Shown piece after piece: positions 1 through 6,650 of a DNA stretch of 13,252 nucleotides (the first letter of the stretch is position 1; every line of letters begins with the position of its first letter). A program made the translations under genes and the position numbers. Below the pieces are notes generated by a model. The model ran no database searches and was not told the origin of the DNA. It worked only from the letters and a program-made list of their open reading frames with translations. The stretch is taken from positions 1 to 13,252 of the forward strand of contig JAZRIK010000073.1 in the NCBI GenBank assembly GCA_045645245.1, in the 5' to 3' direction. The stretch comes from Scatosoma sp045645245. Its GTDB lineage: Bacteria > Bacillota > Clostridia > Christensenellales > Borkfalkiaceae.

Positions 1-1562
1 CGGTGTCCAAAGTAGTGGCGACGGGCGCAAATTATCAAGATATTCGTTTGACTTTACAAGAATTTTTCCAAAGAATGGCGGGCGGAGCGAGTGTTTGGGG
101 TGTTCCAGCATCCCCGCTTTTTGGCGCGGTTTATGCGCAAATGGGCTTGGGCTTGGGTGCAATCGGCGGGAAAGACTCGATGAGCGGTACGTTTGAAAGT
201 ATTCACGTGCCCCCTACGCTCATTTCGTTTGCACTTGCGCCTGCAAAGGCGAGCAAGCTCATCACCAACGTCTTAAAAGGCGGCGAAAAGCTTTATCATT
301 TGCCTATTCCCAAGGACGAGTATTCCGCGCCCGATTTCGACGCGCTCAAAGCGTTGTATGCGTGGGTGTATAAAAATATTGAAAGCGGTAATATCCGTTT
401 CGCAACCGTGGTGGAAAACGGCGGTATCGGCGCGGCGGTTATCAAGTCGGCTCTTGGCAACAGCGTGGGCGTAAAATTTGATATGAGCGCGGACGAATTA
501 TACAGCGAAGGGTACGGCGATTTGGTCGTTTCGCTGGAAGACGAAAGCGCGTTAAATAGCACGATTATTTGCAAACGAGTGGGGCAGGTATGCGATGAAC
601 GCTTTGTTTGCGGTGATGAGAGCGTGGAAATTGAAACGGCTGCCGCTGAATATTTGGGCGCGCTCGACGGCGTATTTGCAACGACCGCACCTGCAAAGGG
701 CGAAGTGGAAAATTGCGATTATACGGGCGGCGTATGCTATCAAAATATCGCCACCAAGCTTGCAAAACCCAGAGTGTTTATTCCCGTATTCCCCGGTACG
801 AACTGTGAATTAGATACCGCGCGTAAATTCATTTTGGCGGGTGCGGAAGTGGAAACGGTGGTTGTGAAAAACCGCTCGGCTGCGGATATTGAAGAAAGCG
901 TAGAACGCATTGTAAAGGCAATTAAAAATGCGAACATCGTAGCGTTCCCCGGCGGATTTTCGGGCGGGGACGAGCCGGACGGCAGCGGTAAATTTATTGC
1001 AACGACGTTTAGAAATCCGTATATTGCCGAACAATTAGAAGAGCTTTTGCATAGCCGCGACGGCTTGGCGCTGGGTATTTGCAACGGCTTCCAAGCGCTG
1101 ATTAAGCTCGGACTTGTGCCGTTTGGTCACGTGCAAGAAATGACGGAAAACTCGCCTACGCTGACGTTTAATAACATTTCGCGCCACGTATCTACGATTT
1201 CCGATGTGCGCGTAGCGTCTAATTTGTCGCCTTGGCTTTCCGCTTGCAAGGTGGGCGAAATTTACAAGGTACCCGTATCGCACGGCGAAGGTAAAATCGT
1301 TGCGCCGCAAGCCGCGCTGGAATTGATGAAGAAAAACGGTCAAATTGCAACGCAATACGCCGATTTAAGCGGTCAACCCACGATGCTTTCGCCGTTTAAT
1401 CCCAACGGTTCGGTTTGGGCGATTGAAGGTATTACTTCGCCCGATGGCAGAGTGCTTGGTAAGATGGGGCACAGCGAGCGTATCGGCGAAAACTTGTATA
1501 AGAACGTCGAAGGGAATTTCGATATGAAAATTTTTGAAAGCGGCGTAAAATATTTCAAATAA
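1..1562 (+). CDS. purL: Phosphoribosylformylglycinamidine synthase, C-terminal part (5'-truncated by window edge)
   Basis: This is the ATP- and glutamine-dependent step of purine synthesis that converts FGAR to FGAM in the cytoplasm. The reading frame is open from the window edge (first whole codon at base 3), so no start is visible; 519 codons remain of a large single-chain PurL. The first part (about residues 25-65, with GGKDSMSGTF) is the C-terminal synthetase-like half. From about residue 260 a class I glutamine amidotransferase domain begins (VFPGTNCE). The visible catalytic triad is Cys360 in GICNGFQ, His490 and Glu492 in GHSER, numbered from base 3. The domain is complete and ends with a TAA stop. 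A promoter and a separate small gene follow, with no clear terminator between them. Fusion of synthetase and amidotransferase, rather than separate purL and purQ, is known from Clostridia and proteobacteria. Identification is secure. Confidence 0.97.
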   Translation, partial: VSKVVATGANYQDIRLTLQEFFQRMAGGASVWGVPASPLFGAVYAQMGLGLGAIGGKDSMSGTFESIHVPPTLISFALAPAKASKLITNVLKGGEKLYHLPIPKDEYSAPDFDALKALYAWVYKNIESGNIRFATVVENGGIGAAVIKSALGNSVGVKFDMSADELYSEGYGDLVVSLEDESALNSTIICKRVGQVCDERFVCGDESVEIETAAAEYLGALDGVFATTAPAKGEVENCDYTGGVCYQNIATKLAKPRVFIPVFPGTNCELDTARKFILAGAEVETVVVKNRSAADIEESVERIVKAIKNANIVAFPGGFSGGDEPDGSGKFIATTFRNPYIAEQLEELLHSRDGLALGICNGFQALIKLGLVPFGHVQEMTENSPTLTFNNISRHVSTISDVRVASNLSPWLSACKVGEIYKVPVSHGEGKIVAPQAALELMKKNGQIATQYADLSGQPTMLSPFNPNGSVWAIEGITSPDGRVLGKMGHSERIGENLYKNVEGNFDMKIFESGVKYFK

Positions 1563-1607
1563 GCGGCAAATAGGATAAATTTTCCGCGAAAACATAGGGC
1601 AAAAAGC

Positions 1608-1636
1608 TTGAACTTTTTATTAAAAAGTGCTAAAAT
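1608..1636 (+). promoter_or_regulatory. Sigma-A type promoter for the DUF1858 gene
   Basis: A -35 box TTGAAC (1608-1613) and a -10 box TAAAAT (1631-1636) are separated by exactly 17 bases. A TG one base before the -10 box gives an extended -10. It lies between purL and the small gene at 1670, so that gene can be transcribed independently of the purine genes. Confidence 0.7.
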
Positions 1637-1669
1637 AAGTGAAAATCAACGAAATTAAGGAGAAAAAAG

Positions 1670-1870
1670 ATGGCAAAGATTACTGCAGATACTTTAATTG
1701 CGGATTGCTTGCGTATCAACCCCAACGCAGCGGAAATTTTGCTTGAAGCAGGTATGCACTGCTTTGGCTGCGCGATGGCGCACGGCGAATCGGTTGCGGA
1801 AGCGGTTGCCGTTCACGGCGAAGATCTTGACGCATTGCTCGCAAAGCTCAACGAAGGGTTGGAAGACTAA
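1670..1870 (+). CDS. DUF1858 domain protein (hybrid-cluster-protein-associated redox disulfide family)
   Basis: This 66-residue cytosolic protein consists of a single DUF1858-type domain, the fold also found at the N-terminus of ScdA/RIC iron-sulfur repair proteins. The diagnostic part is the segment ILLEAGMHCFGC with a CxxC pair at Cys31 and Cys34, followed by a short helical tail; there is a further Cys13. Small stand-alone members are common in anaerobes and are often annotated as disulfide or redox proteins; the precise role is unknown. The start is supported by the AAGGAG site about 8 bases upstream. It is monocistronic, with its own promoter upstream and a strong terminator immediately downstream. 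Its regulator and partner cannot be told from the sequence. Confidence 0.88.
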   Translation: MAKITADTLIADCLRINPNAAEILLEAGMHCFGCAMAHGESVAEAVAVHGEDLDALLAKLNEGLED

Positions 1871-1898
1871 TTCAAAGCAAACCAAAGTATAATCAAAC

Positions 1899-1929
1899 AA
1901 AAACGCACCTTTTTGCAAGGTGCGTTTTT
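1899..1929 (+). terminator. Intrinsic terminator after the DUF1858 gene
   Basis: A 13-bp perfect inverted repeat (arms 1899-1911 and 1917-1929, GC-rich core CGCACC/GGTGCG) has a 5-base loop and ends in a T run. It separates the small redox gene from the ASCH-chrA operon. Confidence 0.9.
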
Positions 1930-1956
1930 CGTTGCGATTTTTTTTGCCGTGAACGA

Positions 1957-1985
1957 TTGACTAATTTTTAGGAGTTTGCTATAAT
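1957..1985 (+). promoter_or_regulatory. Sigma-A type promoter for the ASCH-chrA operon
   Basis: TTGACT (1957-1962) and TATAAT (1980-1985) are spaced by 17 bases, and a TG one base upstream of the -10 box makes it an extended -10. Transcription should begin near 1992, which leaves a leader of only about 14 bases before the ATG at 2006. Confidence 0.82.
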
Positions 1986-2005
1986 ATATCAAAAGTGGTA
2001 CTACT

Positions 2006-2359
2006 ATGGAATGGCAAATGAAATTAAAATTGCAACCGTTTTTAGCGATTAAATCGGGACAAAAAACCGTCGAGCTGCGTTTGTACGATGAGAAGCGTTC
2101 GCGTATAAATGCAGGGGACAGGGTTGCGTTCACTTGTATCGAGACGGAAGAAATACTCGTTTGCAAAGTGCAAAAGGTTTGCGTATTTTCCGATTTTTCG
2201 AGCTTATACCAAGCGTATGATAAACGCGCGCTGGGATATAACGAAAACGAGCAGGCAAACCCCGAAGATATGGAAAAATATTATACGAAAGAAGAAATAA
2301 AAAAGTATGGCGTAGCGGCAATAGAGCTTGCGCTTGAAAATAAGATAGGACGCTTATGA
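2006..2359 (+). CDS. ASCH domain protein
   Basis: This 117-residue cytosolic protein is a single ASCH domain, a PUA-like beta-barrel thought to bind RNA or nucleotides. The diagnostic segment is KSGQKTVELRLYDEKR (residues 16-31) followed by GDRVAF (37-42), the conserved helix-strand and GD turn of the family. The start at 2006 matches the usual N-terminus (a few residues before the first strand), but the ribosome site is poor (AGTGG) and the leader is very short. It overlaps the next gene by four bases (ATGA), so it is translationally coupled to the first chromate-type transporter. Function is unknown; the link to the transporters is positional only. Confidence 0.88.
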   Translation: MEWQMKLKLQPFLAIKSGQKTVELRLYDEKRSRINAGDRVAFTCIETEEILVCKVQKVCVFSDFSSLYQAYDKRALGYNENEQANPEDMEKYYTKEEIKKYGVAAIELALENKIGRL

Positions 2360-2955
2360 AAACACTAAAAATACTTTTGCAGCTGTTTATATCCACAATG
2401 AAAATCGGGCTTTTCACTTTTGGCGGTGGGTACGCGATGATACACTTACTTGAAAACGAATTTGTAGAAAAGAAGCAATGGTTGGAGAGTGAAGAATTTA
2501 TCGACCTTGTTGCCATTGCCGAATCGACGCCCGGACCGATTGCAATCAACTGTTCCACCTATATCGGCTATAAACGAGCAGGCGTTTTAGGAGCAGTTTG
2601 CGCTACGCTGGGTATATGCATTCCGTCTTTTGTAATTGTCTATTTAATTTCTTTATTTTTCAATCAATTTTTAGCGATTTCTTGGGTAGCGTCGGCGTTC
2701 AAAGGTATTCAAGTTTGCGTCATATTCTTGGTTGCGTCGGCGGGTGTTCGTATGTTGAAAAAAATAAAAAAAACGCTGTTTAACGTCATCGTTTTTTTGG
2801 CAACTCTGCTAACCATGGTTGCGTTCAACGTATTTTCAGTTAGCTTTTCTTCCATCTTTTATATCTTAATTAGCGCGCTTGTCGGCGTGACGATTTACGC
2901 CGTGCAATACGCTCGCAAAAAATGGAACAGTTCATCGGACAAGGGGGAAGAATAA
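2356..2955 (+). CDS. Chromate transporter family protein, short-chain, first of a pair
   Basis: This is a 199-residue integral membrane protein of the CHR (ChrA) superfamily. The two signatures of a CHR domain are visible: FGGGYAMI (residues 22-29) and ESTPGPIAIN (56-65), followed by about four hydrophobic helices and a basic C-terminal tail. At about 200 residues it is one half of the long ChrA type; short-chain CHR proteins normally occur as adjacent pairs, as here, and are assumed to form a heterodimer. Some members export chromate, but for many the true anion is unknown, so I do not assign a substrate. Translation is coupled to the ASCH gene upstream by a 4-base overlap and to the second ChrA gene by a 1-base overlap. 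Confidence 0.92.
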   Translation: MKTLKILLQLFISTMKIGLFTFGGGYAMIHLLENEFVEKKQWLESEEFIDLVAIAESTPGPIAINCSTYIGYKRAGVLGAVCATLGICIPSFVIVYLISLFFNQFLAISWVASAFKGIQVCVIFLVASAGVRMLKKIKKTLFNVIVFLATLLTMVAFNVFSVSFSSIFYILISALVGVTIYAVQYARKKWNSSSDKGEE

Positions 2956-3524
2956 TGCTTTGGCAATTATTTATCACCTTCTTAAAAATCGGTGCGGTGT
3001 CGTTTGGCGGCGGGTATGGAATGATTTCGTTGATTAGAGAAGAGTGCTTATCGCACGGCTGGCTGACGGAAGCGGAGCTTTTGAATTTTATCGCGGTAGC
3101 GGAATCTACGCCCGGCCCCATTGCCGTAAATATGGCGACGTTCGTCGGCGCGGCGCAGGGCGGAATTTTAGGCTCGTTATTGGCAACGCTTGGCGTGGTA
3201 TTGCCGTCCTTTGTTATCATATTATTGATAGCGTCGATTTTGACGAATTTATTAAAGTACGCAGGCGTGAAAACGGCGTTAAATTGCATTCGACCTACGA
3301 TTGTGGGTTTGATTTTAGGTACGGCAATCACGATGTTTGCAAGCGTAATTTTGCATTTTCAAACATTGCAAAGCGAAGTTGTGTTCGAGTGGCAATCTTT
3401 GGCGATTTTTGCCGTCATTTGCGCTATTTCGTTTGGGTACACTAAATACAAAAAGAAGAGTTTTTCGCCGATTTTACTAATTGCCATTTCCGGTATATTA
3501 GGCGTTGTGTTTTTTGGAGTATAG
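2955..3524 (+). CDS. Chromate transporter family protein, short-chain, second of a pair
   Basis: This 189-residue membrane protein is homologous to its upstream neighbour, with FGGGYGMI (residues 17-24) and ESTPGPIAVN (50-59). I chose the ATG at 2955, which overlaps the preceding stop as TAATG and follows a good AGGGGGAAG ribosome site. A longer in-frame start at 2922 would lie inside the previous gene and add an unrelated hydrophilic stretch. The two CHR halves probably arose by tandem duplication and probably work together. The gene ends with TAG, and a terminator follows. Substrate is not determined. Confidence 0.92.
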   Translation: MLWQLFITFLKIGAVSFGGGYGMISLIREECLSHGWLTEAELLNFIAVAESTPGPIAVNMATFVGAAQGGILGSLLATLGVVLPSFVIILLIASILTNLLKYAGVKTALNCIRPTIVGLILGTAITMFASVILHFQTLQSEVVFEWQSLAIFAVICAISFGYTKYKKKSFSPILLIAISGILGVVFFGV

Positions 3525-3550
3525 TTAAAAACGTTTTTTATGAATTAGCG

Positions 3551-3591
3551 GACGGAGTGTGAAAACACTTCGTCAAATTTTTTATTTTTTT
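3551..3591 (+). terminator. Intrinsic terminator of the ASCH-chrA operon
   Basis: A 10-bp stem (3551-3560 with 3565-3574, one G-T wobble) is capped by a GAAA tetraloop and followed by a long T-rich tract (3578-3591). It isolates the transporter operon from the iron operon. Confidence 0.88.
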
Positions 3592-3612
3592 GGAAAAATA
3601 CGGATAAAACGT

Positions 3613-3641
3613 TTGACAAACACATAAGGATAGTATATAAT
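3613..3641 (+). promoter_or_regulatory. Consensus sigma-A promoter of the feo operon
   Basis: TTGACA (3613-3618), a 17-base spacer and TATAAT (3636-3641) form a perfect consensus promoter. Such a strong promoter in front of iron uptake genes implies that control is by repression, which fits the palindrome at 3646-3667 covering the expected start of transcription (about 3648). Confidence 0.9.
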
Positions 3642-3645
3642 ATTT

Positions 3646-3667
3646 TTGAATTAGCAATGGCTAACAA
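3646..3667 (+). promoter_or_regulatory. Candidate operator 1 (DtxR-type palindrome over the feoA transcription start)
   Basis: The core TTAGCAATGGCTAA (3651-3664) is an inverted repeat, TTAGC and GCTAA around four bases. Read on the minus strand, the 22-base site matches the palindrome before feoB at 15 of 22 positions, with the same GTTAG-N6-CTAA arrangement. It begins five bases after the -10 box and covers the expected transcription start, the classical place for a repressor. The likely binder is the DtxR-family protein encoded at 6266. Binding is inferred; the repeat itself is directly visible. Confidence 0.6.
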
Positions 3668-3688
3668 GAAAAAAATATAAGGTGTTTT

Positions 3689-3901
3689 ATGAATTTAACG
3701 ACGGTAGAAATCGGGAAAGAATATATCGTGAAAAACATTGAAACGAACGATGAAGAACTCAATGCGTTTCTCTTTTCGCTGGGTTGTTATAGCGGTGAAA
3801 AAATTACGGTAGTGTCGCGCCGCGCAAGCGGGTGCGTGGTTGCTATCAAGGACGCGCGCTATCATATCGATCGTTTTCTTGCAAAGGCAATCATTGTATA
3901 A
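3689..3901 (+). CDS. feoA: Ferrous iron transport protein A
   Basis: FeoA is a small cytosolic SH3-like protein that assists FeoB in Fe(II) uptake. The 70-residue protein has the expected length and pattern: a strand-rich core with a middle LGCYSGEKITVVSRR segment (about residues 31-45, replacing the commoner LGL.PG.. turn) and a final ALAK-like ending (FLAKAIIV). AAGGTG lies just before the ATG, a somewhat close ribosome site. It is the first gene of the iron operon, right after the consensus promoter and operator 1. A 108-base gap holding operator 2 separates it from feoB. Confidence 0.9.
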   Translation: MNLTTVEIGKEYIVKNIETNDEELNAFLFSLGCYSGEKITVVSRRASGCVVAIKDARYHIDRFLAKAIIV

Positions 3902-3931
3902 AAATTATTAAACGATTATTTTTTTGCGATA

Positions 3932-3953
3932 TTGTTAGCTTAAACTAACACAA
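3932..3953 (+). promoter_or_regulatory. Candidate operator 2 (palindrome between feoA and feoB)
   Basis: The inverted repeat TGTTAGCTTAAACTAACA (3933-3950) has arms TGTTAG and CTAACA around six bases, imperfect only at the two inner flanking bases. It shares GTTAG-N6-CTAA with the minus-strand reading of operator 1, as well as the outer TTG and CAA. I could not find a convincing -35/-10 pair next to it, so it may control a weak feoB promoter or act as an extra or roadblock site. Confidence 0.55.
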
Positions 3954-4009
3954 AAGAAATAATAAGAAGTTCAAGCGGATAGAAATTGCATAATAGGAGT
4001 ATAGAATTT

Positions 4010-5998
4010 ATGAGAATTGCTTTAACAGGTAATCCCAACAGCGGTAAGACGACGATGTACAACGCGCTGACCGGCAGCAACGAAAAGGTGGGCAACTGGG
4101 CAGGGGTCACCGTTGATAAAAAAGAACATAAAATTAAAAAGAGTTTTTATAGCGGCGAAGATGAACTGATTGCAGTCGATTTGCCGGGGGCGTACTCTAT
4201 GTCACCGTTTACTTCGGAAGAAAGCATTACGAGCGCATACGTGCAGGAAGAAAACCCCGACGTTATTATCAATATCGTCGATGCGACTAATTTGAGCCGT
4301 AGCTTGTTTTTTACAACGCAGCTTTTAGAGTTGGGTATTCCCGTAGTGGTTGCACTCAACAAAGCGGACGTAAACAAGAAAAAGGAAACGCTGATTGATA
4401 CAAATAAGCTTGCGCAAGAGCTTGGCTGTACGGTTGTGGAAACGGTATCTACGTCGGCAAACGGTTTGAAAGCGGCGGTGAAAGCGGCGATTGCCGCGCA
4501 AGGCAAAGCGCAAAGCGCACCGTTTGTGCAAGGGGATATCGACCTTACCGACAAAAAAATAGTGGAAACGGCGGATAGAAACCGCTTTGAGTTTGTTAAA
4601 ATGATTGTCGAAAAGGTAGAAAAGCGCAAGGTACATACGGAGCAAAAAACTTGGCAGGACGATTTTGACGCAGTATTGACCAACAAATGGCTTGGCTTGC
4701 CCATTTTCGCGGTAGTAATGTTTCTCGTGTTTGGTATTTCGCAAGCGTGGCTGGGGCCTTGGATTGCCGATACTTTTTGCGGATTGTTGGAAATCGGGCA
4801 AGAATGGGTTGCGGGTTTGCTTGCAAACCCCGAAACGGGCGAACTGGGAATTTGGGCGTCTATACTTGTAGATGGCGTAATCGGCGGCGTGATAGCGGTT
4901 ATCGGATTTTTACCGCTGGTTATGATTATGTATTTCTTAATTGCGCTGTTAGAAGACTGCGGATATATGTCGCGCGCTTCGGTAGTGCTCGATCCGATAT
5001 TCAAAAAAGTGGGGTTATCGGGGAAATCGATTATTCCGTTCGTCATCGGTACGGGGTGTGCAATCCCCGGTGTTATGGCGTGCAGAACGATTAGAAACGA
5101 GCGTGAGCGCAAAACGACGGCGATGCTCGCGCCCTTTATGCCGTGCGGTGCAAAATTGCCCGTAATCGCGTTGTTTGCAGGCGCATTCTTCGGCGATTCG
5201 CCTTGGGTGGGTACGATGATGTACTTTGCGGGGATAGTCATTATTCTCGGTTGCGCGTTGCTCGTAAACTTACTTACGGGACACAAAAACAGAAAATCCT
5301 ACTTTATCATCGAATTGCCCGAATATAAACTGCCCAACGTTTGGGGTGCTTGTAAATCGATGTTCGCCCGCGCTTGGTCGTATATCGTAAAAGCGGGTAC
5401 GATTATTTTGGTTTGCAACTTCGTGGTACACGTAATGCAAACGTTTAACTGGTCTTTCCAAGTAGTAGAAGCGCAGCAATCGATTTTGCACGACGTCGCA
5501 ACGCCGTTTGCGTACGTAATCGCGCCCATCATCGGCATTTGCGCTTGGCAGCTTGCGGCTGCGACGGTCACGGGCTTTATCGCAAAGGAAAACGTAGTGG
5601 GTACGCTTGCCGTTTGCTACGGAATTACCAACTACTTCAATTTAGACGATTTGGAAATGATGGAAGGCGCAGCGCCTACTGTGGCGGCGGCGTTTGCAAT
5701 CACGAAAGTGGCGGCGCCTGCATTCTTGATGTTCAACCTGTTCACGCCCCCGGGTTTTGCGGCAATCGGTGCGATGAATGCGGAAATCAACGATAAAAAA
5801 TGGTTCTGGGCAGGCATCGGCTTACAAATGGCGGTGGGCTATACCGTTGGTTTTTTAGTATTCTTCTTCGGTACGCTGTTTACGGGCTGCAATTTCGGTG
5901 CGGTTTGGATGCCCATCGTGGGTTGGCTAGTCGTGCTTGCCATTGCAGGCATTCTTGCTTGGCTGATTGTGAAAAGTAAAAAATCTACAAAAGCATAA
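4010..5998 (+). CDS. feoB: Ferrous iron transporter B (GTPase-coupled Fe(II) uptake)
   Basis: FeoB imports Fe(II) across the inner membrane with an N-terminal G domain. The 662 residues show G1 GNPNSGKTT (7-15), G3 DLPG (57-60), G4 NKAD (117-120) and G5 around STSA (147-150). A helical linker follows, then a long membrane domain from about residue 225. Within it are the conserved EDCGYMSRAS segment and SIIPFVIGTGCAIPG with Cys350, at the place of the conserved gate cysteine. I chose ATG 4010, preceded by TAGGAGT with 9-base spacing and leading directly into MRIALTGNPN; an upstream in-frame TTG at 3986 would add eight non-conserved residues over the ribosome site. Length and motifs look intact. 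The next gene starts 12 bases later. Confidence 0.97.
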   Translation: MRIALTGNPNSGKTTMYNALTGSNEKVGNWAGVTVDKKEHKIKKSFYSGEDELIAVDLPGAYSMSPFTSEESITSAYVQEENPDVIINIVDATNLSRSLFFTTQLLELGIPVVVALNKADVNKKKETLIDTNKLAQELGCTVVETVSTSANGLKAAVKAAIAAQGKAQSAPFVQGDIDLTDKKIVETADRNRFEFVKMIVEKVEKRKVHTEQKTWQDDFDAVLTNKWLGLPIFAVVMFLVFGISQAWLGPWIADTFCGLLEIGQEWVAGLLANPETGELGIWASILVDGVIGGVIAVIGFLPLVMIMYFLIALLEDCGYMSRASVVLDPIFKKVGLSGKSIIPFVIGTGCAIPGVMACRTIRNERERKTTAMLAPFMPCGAKLPVIALFAGAFFGDSPWVGTMMYFAGIVIILGCALLVNLLTGHKNRKSYFIIELPEYKLPNVWGACKSMFARAWSYIVKAGTIILVCNFVVHVMQTFNWSFQVVEAQQSILHDVATPFAYVIAPIIGICAWQLAAATVTGFIAKENVVGTLAVCYGITNYFNLDDLEMMEGAAPTVAAAFAITKVAAPAFLMFNLFTPPGFAAIGAMNAEINDKKWFWAGIGLQMAVGYTVGFLVFFFGTLFTGCNFGAVWMPIVGWLVVLAIAGILAWLIVKSKKSTKA

Positions 5999-6010
5999 AG
6001 GAGCAAAAAA

Positions 6011-6241
6011 ATGACGCCTGGGGAAATTATCGCGCTCATAATGATTGTGCTTGTTATTAGCTGTGCGAGCGGGTATATTGCAAAATCAAGAAGGAGCGGT
6101 AAAAAATGTATCGGTTGCCCGTTTGCGGATTCGTGTGCAAAAAAGCACGGCGCGTGTGACGCGCACGCACAGGCAAAATGGGTAGGCGAGCAGGAAGAAT
6201 TCGTCAGTCCTTTACAGCAACAACAAAACAACAAACGATAA
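6011..6241 (+). CDS. FeoB-associated Cys-rich membrane protein
   Basis: This 76-residue protein has one N-terminal membrane helix (about residues 5-23), a basic stretch KSRRSGKK, and a cysteine cluster at Cys33, Cys36, Cys42 and Cys49 (KCIGCPFADSC..., ending ...GAC). That is the layout of the FeoB-associated Cys-rich family, found right after feoB in many Firmicutes. The positive-inside rule puts the cysteines in the cytoplasm. The role is not established; a metal-handling or structural role in the Feo complex is inferred from the cysteines and the constant neighbour. The start is supported by AAAGGAG upstream. The last third is polar and Gln-rich and looks unstructured. Confidence 0.9.
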   Translation: MTPGEIIALIMIVLVISCASGYIAKSRRSGKKCIGCPFADSCAKKHGACDAHAQAKWVGEQEEFVSPLQQQQNNKR

Positions 6242-6265
6242 CAACGAATATACAAGGGGAAAAGT

Positions 6266-6628
6266 ATGAGATACCACGAATCGGAAGAAATGTATTTGGA
6301 AACGATTTTGTTATTAAAACAAAAGGGGGGCAGCGTACGATCGATTGATATTGCAACCGAGCTTGCGTACTCGCGCCCAAGCGTTTCGCGTGCAGTGAAA
6401 CTATTGCAAAACAACGGGTATATCGCTATTGCCAAAAACGGTGAAATTTGCTTTACGCAGGCGGGCGAGAAAAAGGCGCGGGAAATATATCAACGGCACG
6501 ATATTATTACGCAAGTGCTTGTCAAGCTTGGCGCGAGCCAAGAAACAGCGGAAGAAAACGCTTGCCGCATCGAACACGTTATTAGCGACGAACTCATACA
6601 AACGTTAAAGGCGTATTTACAAAAATAA
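6266..6628 (+). CDS. DtxR-family metal-dependent transcriptional regulator, short form
   Basis: This 120-residue protein has a DtxR/MntR winged helix (about 1-65; recognition helix near SRPSVSR, 36-42) and most of the dimerization and metal-binding domain. By alignment from memory, Met9 matches DtxR Met10, and Cys100, Glu103 and His104 (in ENACRIEHVISDE) match DtxR Cys102, Glu105 and His106. Those are the primary-site ligands of the iron sensor, whereas MntR has Asp and Glu in place of Met and Cys. His78 matches ancillary His79, but the Glu83 equivalent is Thr82. The C-terminal SH3-like domain is absent. A likely role is iron-dependent repressor of this operon, acting at the two palindromes. 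AAGGGG precedes the ATG. Family is secure; metal preference is inferred. Confidence 0.92.
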   Translation: MRYHESEEMYLETILLLKQKGGSVRSIDIATELAYSRPSVSRAVKLLQNNGYIAIAKNGEICFTQAGEKKAREIYQRHDIITQVLVKLGASQETAEENACRIEHVISDELIQTLKAYLQK

Positions 6629-6650
6629 TAAGCGGACAGGAGCGCGAAGA

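Noticed and set aside
2922..2957. Earlier in-frame start for the second chrA gene at 2922
   Set aside because: It falls inside the coding region of the first chrA and before the ribosome site. The ATG at 2955 gives the normal family N-terminus.
3924..3968. A separate promoter for feoB next to operator 2
   Set aside because: No -35/-10 pair with acceptable boxes and 16-18 base spacing was found; the best candidates match consensus poorly.
4147..5286. Long minus-strand open frame of 379 codons across feoB
   Set aside because: It lies entirely opposite feoB, whose motifs are clear. The antisense protein shows no family pattern and its low stop density mirrors the codon use of feoB.
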